From Albula goreensis (Eukaryota; Chordata; Actinopteri; Albuliformes; Albulidae): a DNA stretch of 64,000 bases. The stretch covers positions 11,931,218 through 11,995,217 of the forward strand of contig CM040744.1 in NCBI GenBank assembly GCA_022829145.1. The letters run 5' to 3'. The notes beneath the pieces are model-generated. The model was not told the DNA's origin. It saw only the letters and a list, made by a program, of their open reading frames with translations, and did not search any database. This document shows positions 11,173-21,479 of this stretch, piece by piece. A program made the translations under genes and the position numbers. The stretch's first letter is position 1, and every line of letters begins with the position of its first letter.

Positions 11173-13032
11173 ACTTTTACTTTTCCCTCAACGCCAGCCA
11201 GGAAGTGAAGCTCTCTGGAAAGCAAAGCCCCTCTGTAATATCCGTCCCTATCTCAACGCCTTTTCAACACGCGGCATCTTAAAGCCTGTAATCTGTGGCT
11301 TGTTTTGTCTCATGCCTGTTATTTTTTTCCCTACTTTCGCCTATTAAATCCTCCATAATAATAGTTTTGTTTGTTCTCTGGGAACGGTGCCCAGATGGAA
11401 TACCATACAGTGAGAGCAGAGCATTCTCCGAGGATAGGTGAGGCCCAGAGGAGATCATGGAGGTGGAATACACATTTGGGCCGCTTTAGGCCATCTGACC
11501 TTATTTGACGCAAGGGCCGGCAGTAGTCTGACTTATCCTCTGGGCCCGGGCTGTCTTCCAAGGCTCAGAAGTGAAGTGGAAAAGGCATTAAAGGAATCAC
11601 CTGTATCTTCGGCCTCATAACGTCAGTTTACAGTTTGAATTTACAGCCATTCATGTAGAGTGGGACCACTAAAGTCATCTGATCTTCAGCCAAGTCTACA
11701 TCAGTGCCACTAACTAACATTATAGCTCTGGATTTGTATCCTTTACCTTTCAGTTTAGCACTTAGGTATGTTATCTGCAGTAGTTTTAAAATTATGTTTG
11801 ATTTATGTTGTGTTACAGAAAACTGTTCTGTGTATTCAGGGATTCATCTAACATTTATGGTATGCACTGTATGCAATGTAGCCCACTCTGTCACTCAGTG
11901 TCTGCTAAATAAATTGAATGTGGGTGGAAAACCAAGGATGATCACACCTGTATAGAAGCAGATACAATAAGACAGATGTCATGTTCCCTAATGACATATC
12001 CAGGTGTGCTGTATAAAATGTATTGTTATTGTGGCTGCATATGGAAACCATGAACCACTGCATACAAACTGTTTGTGGGAACTTCTATAGACCACATCTG
12101 TTCCTATATGTTTTATTTTTTTGACATTTTAATATTGGCAACCGGGTTCTCTCTGCAAAATAGATCCAATTTAATCGGCTCAGATAAAACGGGGCCCCCA
12201 GTGGAGGCCATTGTCACTCATCCTTAAAACTTTGGCATTCAGGAGACTTCCATCCGCTGGCAGGCCTCCCTGGTTCTTTGAAAATGGGCACCAGAGATCA
12301 TCTCTGTGCCCAAGGCGCGTTCAGTTTCCAAATATTCAGAAATGAAGAGGACAGTATTCATGCAGTCTCTGCTGCTCTGCCAGTTCGTAATTCTAAATCA
12401 GTCTATACATGTACATGTGCCCGGCCTTCTCCAGAGGAGAATGCCTGGGAACCAGATGCAGAGAGATAAGCTTCTGCAACAACACGTTTAATGGCTGAAG
12501 GAGACATTTCTGTGGATTTCCTGTCATTACAGAATAGTTCTTAGGGCTTCCATGTGCAAAACGAGATCTACAAGCTTGTCTCAGCTGTGCCATGTATAGG
12601 CCGGAACTCAGAGTGGGGGAAGAGGATATAATGAAAATTTGTTTTTCAATTAACAATATTTGCATTTTTTTTTATTTAGATTGTTTATTTGTAAAAGTGC
12701 CGCTTTTTCCTAATTGCGTCTCTTTTTTTCTATTTTCTTTCGTATGCAATGATGTGACAAATATGGGTGAATTTTAATTTATTTCACAATCACCAATTAT
12801 ACAGCAGTTAAAATTACAAATGCGTTTGTCTCATCTTGCTTCAATTAAGCTAAATTTATGCTTTGGAAGCTGAGTTAATTACACTGAAGAGAAACCTAAG
12901 CAGCAATGCAGAAACAAGCTTTCTAGCGTGTAAACAGTTGCACATATTGGTAATCAGGGAGAAGCTCTGCAACGGTAAATAGGATCCAGGGCTATTATTT
13001 ACCTGTTTTTTCCTTTTCTCTTTCTCTTGCAG

Positions 13033-13574
13033 AACACAGTCCACTGAAGAAGAGGTTCAAGCGGAAGGAGATCGAGGAGATTCAATGTGAAGTGCGCAAG
13101 ATGTGCAACTTCTCCAAGATCCTGTCCACCAAAAAGAACCTGGATCACGTCAACAAAATCCTGAAAGTCAAAAGGCTCCAAAGGCAAGCCAAAACCGGCA
13201 ACAACATCGTAAAGAGGAGGCGGGGGAGGCCCAGGAAGCAGCCCCCACCCCTGGAGGAGGAGTCTGTGAGCCAGATGCCCGTGCTCGAGAGATGTGTGGA
13301 CCTCCCTGGGAAGAGAAACCTCCGAACGGGCCTGGCACCTGAACACCTGGAGTTCTCCAACCATGACTCCATCATGGACACCATTGAGTCGGTTGTCCAC
13401 ATGGCCCGGTCGCAGCCTAAACAGCCCCAGACGAATGCGGGCAAAGACTGGCATGAGTCGCCGGAGGAAGTCCGGGCTAAGCGGCCACGGAGATGTCGGG
13501 GGAGCAAGAAGGAAGAGGCAGGCATCACAGGGAGAAAGCCTGGCAGCTCCGGCCTTCCACCGGCCAATTACTGA
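13033..13574 (+). CDS. setbp1: SET-binding protein 1, last coding exon
   Basis: Starts after acceptor AG at 13031-13032, completes the split GAA codon and encodes 179 further residues to TGA at 13572-13574. It carries the end of the SET-binding region: [19 protein letters not shown], then [20 protein letters not shown], very close to human SETBP1. Next comes the last AT-hook KRRRGRPRK (13212-13238), then [12 protein letters not shown]. The tail differs: after VVHMAR human SETBP1 has a long polyproline and PQ-rich stretch of roughly 50 or more residues. Here about 18 residues without a proline run lead straight to the conserved [14 protein letters not shown] block. After RGS there are 22 residues ending PPANY, against about 6 in human. 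With the giant exon, this window encodes about 1327 residues of an expected protein of about 1500. Confidence 0.96.
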
Positions 13575-14100
13575 ACGGTGCGCTCGGCACTGGGAATCCT
13601 CCTTGCACTTTGGCCTTTGTTGTCGTTTCTTTTCTTTTGTTTGTTCGTTCATCGTTATTTTTCTCTGTTATACTGCGATTATGGGCATTCATGGAGGATT
13701 CAGGTGGAGAATGTGGTCATTACTGCAGAGCTGGCGTTTCGTTTTGAACGAACTTACCGTTTCGTGCACTTCTGACGCAGCTCTTTTTTTAACATCTGTC
13801 CAGAACTGACATCCTGCGAAAAATCTACTTTACTTCAAACTCTTCTATTCATTCACAATATCTCGAAACTTTGGCTTTGCCATACCTTTACCAGCAAGTA
13901 TTGAAAGGATTTATTTGCTCATACTGTGGTTATTTTGCCTTGGATTTCTAACCTTGTCAGAGCACAGTGTATTCAGTGCATTGACCTATATTATTTTACA
14001 CCCGTATCCCTGCCCTATTGTTCAATATTTGTCTGAGCACTGGCAGGTGGCAATACTTTGGAATAAGACCTTTTTGGGGGGCATCTCTAAGAGGTCGAAC

Positions 14101-14108
14101 TGTACATA
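14101..14108 (+). promoter_or_regulatory. Pumilio response element TGTACATA
   Basis: Exact TGTANATA match 527 bases after the setbp1 stop codon. PUM1/2 bind this octamer in 3' UTRs to repress or destabilise mRNA. Binding here is inferred from the motif alone. Confidence 0.4.
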
Positions 14109-14293
14109 GGAACCATACTCTTCACACGATACATGCCTTTTCTCTGTACAACATGTTTCAGAAAGTATTTTTGACGTACTGACTTAAATAGTGAAGTGTT
14201 GTACCCTAGAAAATGACAGTTGGGTATTATTTTAACCAAAAATTGAAATGGGTGTGACTCGAGACAAGTTTGTTTTCAGATGAAAGAATCCAT

Positions 14294-14361
14294 ATTCATT
14301 CATTCATTCAGTCATTCATTCAGTCAGTCAGTCACTCATTCAGTCACTCATTCATTTATTC
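14294..14361. repeat. CATT/CAGT tetranucleotide repeat in the 3' UTR
   Basis: Interspersed CATT, CAGT and CACT tetranucleotides, an imperfect array of the (NATT/CAGT) type. Sequence decay indicates an older microsatellite. It would be transcribed in the setbp1 3' UTR. Confidence 0.85.
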
Positions 14362-15938
14362 ACCCACAATATATGAAGCGGGTACGCCACATATATGGAA
14401 GTATCAGGCTTGTTAACTGCAGAAAGTATCTGAAATATCACCAGCTTGAACCTTAGTTTTGTTTAATTTAGTTTTATTTTATTTCTGGGAAAGAATATTG
14501 CATACATTTAAAGTTCTAATAATCAAATTCAGCACTTATATAGATAATTAAGCCTACTTTATCTTGGCTATCAATATTATAGATATTTTATAATACCAGT
14601 ACTGTTCATAGTTTCCCTGTACATTAGTGATCCTTTTTCAAAATGATTCATCACTTTTAACAATTTAATACATAGATAAATTAGGGGTGCAGAATAGTTT
14701 TCCCAAAATCTTAGTCCTTCTCTGTAACATATTGTATTTTGTGTTCTCAGTCAATAAGTACAAAGATGCTGAGAGGGAAAATTGGGTTGCTTTTCAAGCA
14801 CAAAACCATCACTGTCAAAACAGAACCAAAAAACTGAGGTTTGGCAAGAAATCTGAGTTGAAGGGAAAGTGCTGAATTACAGTACTGCCAAGTAACTTAT
14901 GAAAATATGAGATCTTCCTGAGTTCTTAGAGAAATTTGGACCATACTTTTTTTGGTTTCCCTTTGATGTGCTCGACCACACTACTAAAATAGTGATATCA
15001 TAGAAAGGAACAAATGATCTTCAAAATTTAGCATTCAGATGTAGACTCCATGTTTCGAGAGTTGTATTGGAGAGTTATTGACTTCAGTCCTTGATCAGTA
15101 TAGTATGCTTGTATATGGCACTATGAGTTTGTAAATGAGCTCACCAGGGCAAAATGGCAATACTTAAAAGCTGAAAGAACCAGGAAAATAAGCACTATTT
15201 CTAATTCATATTTTACTCATGTAGCATAGACATAGCATTGAGAAAAACATTGCATTTTACTACATCCCTGATACTTCCTTCACCTGTCATGTCAGTTTCA
15301 CAAAACATGCAGCTTCACGTCTGTTTTTGTTGTCGTTATTGTTGGTTTTGATGGAAGTTGAGCAGGGAAAGTAACAATCAATCAGTGTTTCACTTCATTT
15401 GGAAAATCCTGTCTGTACATTCCCTGGTAGCTCTTCTTTGGTGAGACTACTCAGTTAAGGGTCTCATAGCTGTTATGCACGTGCCTTATGTTTGTTTCCC
15501 AATGCATAACATTTGATTTGGATGAATTCAGCATTTAGCATTAGAAGTACCATAGCTGGATCCAAATAAAACACACATTGTCTCTTTCATGGCAAATGCA
15601 ATTCAAACAAAACAGAATTGACATCACAACATCATTGTCTTCAAGTATTTTATATTCTGTAGGAGACAAGTAGACATGTCCTTTGGAATGTGTTCATTCT
15701 AAAAACAAATGGCTTAGACTTTTAAAGAGTCTAATGTTCATTTTGATTGCATTGCATTTGCTGGCAAGTGCATTTGTTTGAATCTAGCCCGGTGTAATTT
15801 GTATAGTTTGACATGTGTCATAAAGTTGTTAATGTGCATTCAGTGAAAGCCCTGTTCCCAGCAACTGCAGAATGCAGTAGTCTCTGCAGACCTCTCAATC
15901 CTGGAAAAAATGTGTTGAATTGGTCTGGGTTAAGACAA

Positions 15939-16130
15939 GGGTACACAACTCCAGTCCTGAAGAGTTAGTGTGTATGCTAGTCTTACCTAGACTAGGTACG
16001 TATACTTCAGCACTTATTGACTGAAGATTTAACACCTTGTTTCCAAGGATGGAATTGGCTGTTGATTTAGTGGAAATTGCAAAAAACCAAGAGACACTGT
16101 GGCCCTTTCAGGACCAGAGTGGCGCAATCC
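15939..16130. mobile_element. Palindromic MITE (nonautonomous DNA transposon), degraded
   Basis: The left end (GTACACAACTCCAGTCCTGA, 15941-15960) is an imperfect inverted match to the right end, whose reverse complement starts GGATTGCGCCACTCTGGTCC (from 16130 leftwards). Next inside, AGTGTGT faces ACACTGTG. The whole is about 190 bases. This 'ccagtcctggagggcc ... ggccctccaggaccgg' foldback type is a common repeat class in fish genomes. The arms have diverged, so it is old. It lies inside the setbp1 3' UTR and would form a hairpin in the mRNA. Confidence 0.65.
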
Positions 16131-16586
16131 TGAGTTAATCAATGAGCACTGTGGAATTCTGGGACAGACGACGAGCACCATTGCCCCATACGATGAAAAG
16201 CACTCCCCCTTCGCTTTCCCTAGTGATTGCTGTGGATCATATGCCATTTGTCTTGTGGCGTCACCACTTTCTCGTTTGCTATGCATCAGGTTTATACCAG
16301 CAAACACGATGGGCGGACAGAGACTTCCCAAATCCTTTTGGGTCAATCCGTGAATTTTAGCTTTCCGTTTTGGGTCCACCCTTTGACAAAGATAATTAAG
16401 TGGTCTTATTTAACTTAAAGAAATGTAATAAGATGAATTATAATTTGAATTGATGATATTAATAACAATTTGTAAATTGTGCAAAAGGTGACTATCATTG
16501 CAGCTATTGTAACTGCAAAGAACCGGAATGTTCTGTCTATCTGCAGTGGAGCCTTAATCTGAATTTCAATTCATTTAGAAGTCAAT

Positions 16587-16594
16587 TGTAAATA
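16587..16594 (+). promoter_or_regulatory. Pumilio response element TGTAAATA
   Basis: Exact TGTANATA match in the setbp1 3' UTR, the second of three. Motif only. Confidence 0.35.
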
Positions 16595-17788
16595 GTGTAA
16601 AAAGTATACTGATCTCACTGCATGGATGCAAGCTGTGCTTAACTTAAACGTGGGACTTTTGAGATGTCAAGGTGTCGGATTGAGGCCCAAGTTGGGCTTT
16701 CACGCCTGAAATACCGTTCAGAGCTGAGTGCTGACGAGACTGAAGTCGACTTGTGCCGGTTTCCCAGCCAAGAAAAATATGTTGCATTCCCTACAGTCTG
16801 TGGTACAAAAACAGAGCATGCAGACCTACTTGGTTTGGGAGTGGTTCTGAATAACCCTGGAAAAAATTGCCAAAAATAAAGAATTATGTCCATTAAACAG
16901 TATTTAATCCAGAGCCATTCAAAGTTCAGTTTGAAAGAAGCCGAATCTGAATGTCATTTTTAAACCAAAATATACAAATTACAAAATGATGAGTGATGTA
17001 CCATTGTAGTCTTTAATTGGGGATCTTGAAGTGGGAATGGGAAAGGGGGGAGGTTGCTGGCCTGAAGGCTAGTCAGTTCACAAAAAAAAGCATTGCTCTT
17101 AGCCGGCTAGCAATTGTTGTGTTGAGTTTTAAAAGACCAGATAATGTTTTACGCTACCAGCTGATGTACCGGTGCCTTCTAAAGCTGAATAGTGTTATCT
17201 TTATCTGGTTTTAAAACTTTAACAAAGAAAAGTAATGTCAGTTTGATGTGAAAGATCCCGCTTATGCATTGAAGATGTGAAATGATCCTTCCATGTATAA
17301 TGGAATTAATTGGCACTACAAAACTCTGAAGTCTAACCAGACAGTGAAACACTAAAGGCTGGAAGTGGACAAAAATCTTTCTGCTCACATGAACACAGGC
17401 TACATAAATCATAGAGGTTTTTTTTACTATATTGTTGTTTAAAAATAAAGTGCAAATTAAGTATTGAGAAAATAAATAAATGGAACAATGTACTTTGCAA
17501 GAGCACAAAATGAGCTCTAAACTGTGTTGGCATATTTTAGTTTGTATACATAGTGTTTTTAACTGCTTTTTAATAGAGTGGATTTTGTTTTCCTTTATTT
17601 GCATGTTCGACTTGATTGTATGCATACATATTTTAGACAAACGGAAAGTTATTTCAATTTTAATTAAATTGGGAGGAAAAATTGTACATTGTTTGATATG
17701 TTTTGTAATGGATTTTTAATTCATGAAGCATTTTTGTACATTGTATGAATATTAAACAGCAAATATTTGGCATATATACACATATGTG

Positions 17789-17796
17789 TGTACATA
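17789..17796 (+). promoter_or_regulatory. Pumilio response element TGTACATA
   Basis: Exact TGTANATA match within an ATATAC/ACATAT-rich stretch (17767-17880), close to the inferred 3' end. In AT/AC-rich sequence such a match is easier to get by chance than at 14101. Confidence 0.3.
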
Positions 17797-18026
17797 TGCA
17801 TATATACACACAAATATATATATGAAATGTATGTTTGCACACTCATACATTATGTATATGTGTGCATGTATGTATATGCTCGCATGCTTTTGGTCATGTT
17901 TGTTCATGATCTAGGTGTTATTTTTTGTTCGTTTTTTGTTTTGTTTTTGTTTATTTTCCCTTTTTTCTTAAAGAAAAGCTCGTCTTTTTGCTGCCATTTC
18001 CTGGTTAGCAGTATAGAGCACTTAAA

Positions 18027-18037
18027 AATAAAATAAA
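18027..18037 (+). terminator. setbp1: Overlapping polyadenylation signals, probable setbp1 3' end
   Basis: Two overlapping AATAAA hexamers (18027-18032 and 18032-18037), followed by a GT-rich stretch at 18038-18067 that would serve as the downstream element. A third AATAAA lies at 18070-18075. This is the last strong cluster after the stop codon and gives a 3' UTR of the expected size. Confidence 0.55.
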
Positions 18038-18079
18038 GTTGATCTTGTTCATGTTATTCATTGTGTGAAAATAAATGAG

Positions 18080-20680
18080 TTTATTGAAACATAACAATTT
18101 TCCCAGACCTCTTTTTATTTTGCATGTTACCAGCTCACACATGATTCAATATTTTCCTCTTCCAATAATTTTCTTAACGTAAGAATGCATGATATTACCT
18201 CTTTAATCAAAATAATACATGCTTATTACATAACACTCTTGTACAATACCAGAAAAATTAGTAGACTCATTTTTGAATTGTGAATCCTCTCAAATGGCCT
18301 ACATATTTAATTTTGATATTTTGAGGTCAGAAAGTGTAAGAAGAGAAAGGTTGCTTTACAAAATAAACAAATAAAACAGAATTAGAATAATATTTGTGTG
18401 TAAATCTCAGCACAACACAAGGGAAAAAGGAATCAGAAAAATGGCTTACATTGACATATGTTCGCATTATGCTAATTGTCTCACATCTACTACTGTGTTT
18501 CAAGGGGCGATGGAATGTAATGAAATGAAGGGAATCCTTTCCCATCAGCTCCTTTTGCCTTGCATATTCACAGTCAGTGTGTTAGCCTAATACTGTGGAG
18601 CTGTGATAAATGGATTGGACTGCGTCCCTGGCATTGGTTGGTCGAAGGAATTTGGAAAGCGGTTTACTATAGGCTGATGCCCCTCTGTAAAATCCTGTTG
18701 CCATGGCTGCTGAGGGAACTGCCCACATGCTCCCGAGCAGCGGCTCTGCAGATGCAATTTCTCCGCTCAAACATGCTGCCCGTTTCAATCAAGCCGCGGA
18801 GATGTGTTCTTGCAAAGATGTGTTTTCACTGTGTTTTCTCTTGCGGTTAAAGTTAGCAGAGAACTTGTGTTTTTTGCTTTGACATGAGTCACTGGATCCA
18901 TCCAGAAAAGTTTACTGTTTCATGAAGCACTAGTACCGCTAGGAGAGAAAAACATCTCAGATCGGGGCTCTTTTATTTTGAAACTGTCAGTCAAAAACTA
19001 TGGTATGCAGAAACAAGGAGGAATTGGTGCGAGCTTATCCTGAAATATGCATCTATGGAGCAGCATATTACTTTGTATTTATTCTCTGCAAACCTGCAGC
19101 AGCTGTGCCTTGCCAGCTCAATGCCTATTCGTGAGACCTGACAAGAAACTCAATGTGGTCTGGGAGAAATTGTCCTTGGTCCAGTAGGTCAGTTGCAAGC
19201 ATGTTTCAGTCTGGACATTCTTAAAACCAATCTCTCTAGTAAAGTGTTTTCAAGGAGTTGAAACAAGTCACTGATTTACGTGCCAGTCTACACATGGTGC
19301 CCTTGTTGGATTCAAATCCAGCTTTCTCTGGATACTCCCACAGTCCATTGGCTGAATCGTACACATGTCAACAAGCTGGTCTGTGGTGAGAAGCCCAGCA
19401 AGTGGCATGGTTCGCCTAGTATTGTGATCCAAAAACAACCCTGGAGTGAGAATCAGCAAACTGTAGGCCTCACTGGGAATCACTGTCAAGAAATTCTTCT
19501 CCTGGGTGCTTTTAAAAACATTCTGTGTCACAGACCACTGTTACAGATTAACTTGAAAGCCATCTTCAGTTTCCAGCACCTTATCACCAACTCCCTTATG
19601 ACAGTGTTACTGTGGAAAAGCCTTGTATACTTTTCTCAGCTTTGATGATTGCATGAAATATTGAAGTGCCACTTCCTTAAACATATGGAAATTATTCCTG
19701 ACATCGTCTACATTAGCCATGCATACATACCTTACATGAGACCTGTTTATTTTCCTCAACACATTTTTCTCAGATCCCGTTCACCAAAAGGAAGAGATAA
19801 AGGAACATGTCAATACGGACAAAATCCTTGCCCCCGGCTTCTACAATTTGATTACTTTAGGGAAAACTCACATATCAAGGTGGTCTCAGTTCTTTCCTGT
19901 GTACAGCTGAATACATACATAGATATAGAAATCTGACAAGAATACTAAACAGAAGGTCAACCTTCCATTTAATTGATTTATGCTGAGCTATAGCAATCCT
20001 CAAAATTGCACAAAATATGCATTTTATACATTAACAAAATGGTTGCAGGTCTGTTGAACTGGAAGTGAGCAATTTTTATATGTCAAGATGTATCACTAAA
20101 TTAAAAGCTATATAATTTTGTATATAGTTTGGCCAAAGTAATAGATAATGCAGTACAATGAATTTAGGATGTTATGTAAAATATCAATGCAAAGCATGGA
20201 CACAACTAGTGTACAAACTGCATATAGAACCAAACTCCTTTTATCTGAGTGTAAACCAAAAGTGGAAGAACTAGTGAAACACATATTTCTAGGAGTGCTG
20301 AATCCAAACTTCAGAAAATATCATCCTATGTTCATACTGAAAGCTTCCAAATCACTTACTGTTGTATATGGAAATAAATAGTACTGTATTTACCTGCCAT
20401 ATAGCAGGAAAAATGTCTCTCCTCAACCACATCTTTTTCCAGCTCAAATGTTGTTAAATTTAAGGGCAAACCAATTACATGTTTGCCTTGGGGTGACAAT
20501 CCCACATTGGCCGGAGCCCAGCAGGTGAGACTTTCTGTTGCACAGAGGTTAAGCTGCAGCAGCAACTACCTTACAAAGAACATTGTTTGTGTTCCTCATG
20601 GTCTGGATCTGTTGATTGTCCTTTGTTTTGATCAGTTGACATAACAACTGTGATCGTATTTGCAATGTGGTAAGTGCTAG
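18080..20680. other. Intergenic DNA, start of gene-poor flank
   Basis: No gene recognised. A more GC-rich island at about 18590-18850 holds GTTGCCATGG (18697-18706) and may be a conserved element. Open frames on both strands at 19268-19645 (87 and 121 codons) do not resemble proteins. The rest is plain AT-rich DNA. Confidence 0.6.
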
Positions 20681-20689
20681 TGCACGCTA

Positions 20690-21470
20690 CAAAGGACATG
20701 AGTACATTTTGTCCCCATGCACAATGAGGAAGATGATGTGGGAGGCAAAGGGTCGCAGTTTGGATGCATGTTGGGGGTCATTGAGTTTCTGTATCAACAA
20801 TTAGACACATCTATACCAGCAGGCAATTTGGAAGGACAGCCAGAAGAAAGCCCTCACTGAGTGCAACAAACAAACTGCCGGGAGTTTGCCAAACACTACT
20901 TTCACTGGAACTGGGTCTGATTGTCAAATGAGACAAAAATGAGACTCTCTGGCCATGTGCAGTGTCAGTATATTTGGCATCAGGATGCGGATGCATACTA
21001 AAAAGAGCCTCATGCCTACCGTGAAATATGGTGATGGACTGTTGATTTTAAGTGGCTTTTTTGCTGCCACGGGTCCTGGGGGCCTTTGTTAAGATCAATG
21101 TCATCATGAACCAAGGCCATTTCTCATCTTCAACCGAGGCCAAATACCTGGGTCCCTCTGCCAGGAGGCTGAGGCTTGACCACAAGACCATCCAGCCCAG
21201 CAATGGCCCCAAACAAATGCCAAAATAAATATTTCACAATAGCTGTCATAGGCTCTGAATTGGTCTAACATGAAGGCAGCAGTCTATAAGCATAGACCTA
21301 TAGATTTCTGGTCCAAGATCCATTTCAATGAGTTGTCCAACCCAACTGAACATGATAAAAAGAGGCTAGGTGCTGTTATACTTCCAAAGAAAGGACACAT
21401 CAAGTACTAAAAACAGGCATGGCAATAAGTTTGACACCAATATTTCTGGTAAACAAATTGTAGTACATGT
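20690..21470 (+). mobile_element. Tc1-like DNA transposon, degraded transposase copy
   Basis: Fragments of a Tc1/mariner (DDE) transposase can be read in plus-strand frames. LYQQAIW..QKKAL lies near 20811. A DETK-region remnant is followed by MPTVKYGDG...GFFAATGPGG near 21015-21085, matching the family's MPTVKHGGGSVMVWGCF..GTG block. PSARRLRLDHK lies near 21160, matching LLPSARKL. GGCAATAAGTTTGACACC near 21419 resembles the terminal noncoding part of fish Tc1 elements. Several stops and frame changes interrupt it, so it is a dead copy. I could not identify terminal inverted repeats, so both boundaries are approximate. Confidence 0.75.
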
Positions 21471-21479
21471 ACAAATACC

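Larger units (their letters stand above)
4212..13032 (+). other. setbp1 phase-1 intron (8.8 kb)
   Basis: Bounded by donor GTAAGAG at 4212 and acceptor CTCTTGCAG ending at 13032. The g at 4211 joins aa at 13033-13034 to make a GAA codon, so the frame is kept. Inside are a run of 12 G (4704-4715), a (CA)43 microsatellite, a G-quadruplex motif, a poly-A run, a CpG-rich patch and a GA repeat. Open frames up to 143 codons (minus strand, 9422-9853) do not resemble known proteins. I found no exon matching the segment that human SETBP1 carries between its giant exon and its final exon. The last kilobase (about 12150-13020) is richer in mixed-composition sequence and may contain conserved intronic elements. 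Confidence 0.85.
13575..18045 (+). other. setbp1: setbp1 3' UTR (about 4.5 kb)
   Basis: AT-rich, stop-rich sequence from the TGA to overlapping AATAAA hexamers at 18027-18037. The length fits the long (several kb) 3' UTR of mammalian SETBP1. It contains three Pumilio-type motifs, a CATT/CAGT tetranucleotide repeat and a palindromic MITE. Earlier AATAAA hexamers (near 15565, 16876, 17443 and 17472) could give shorter isoforms. The minus-strand open frame at 17179-17640 (153 codons) is AT-rich and resembles nothing known. The exact 3' end is an inference. Confidence 0.6.

Noticed and set aside
17179-17640. 153-codon minus-strand frame under the 3' UTR
   Set aside because: AT-rich composition, no known domain, and antisense to a conserved UTR. 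A chance frame is likely.
19268-19531. Possible tRNA-derived SINE from a GGATTTGAATCC word (minus strand)
   Set aside because: The B-box-like word is present, but I found no A-box at the right distance, no tail and no target-site duplication.
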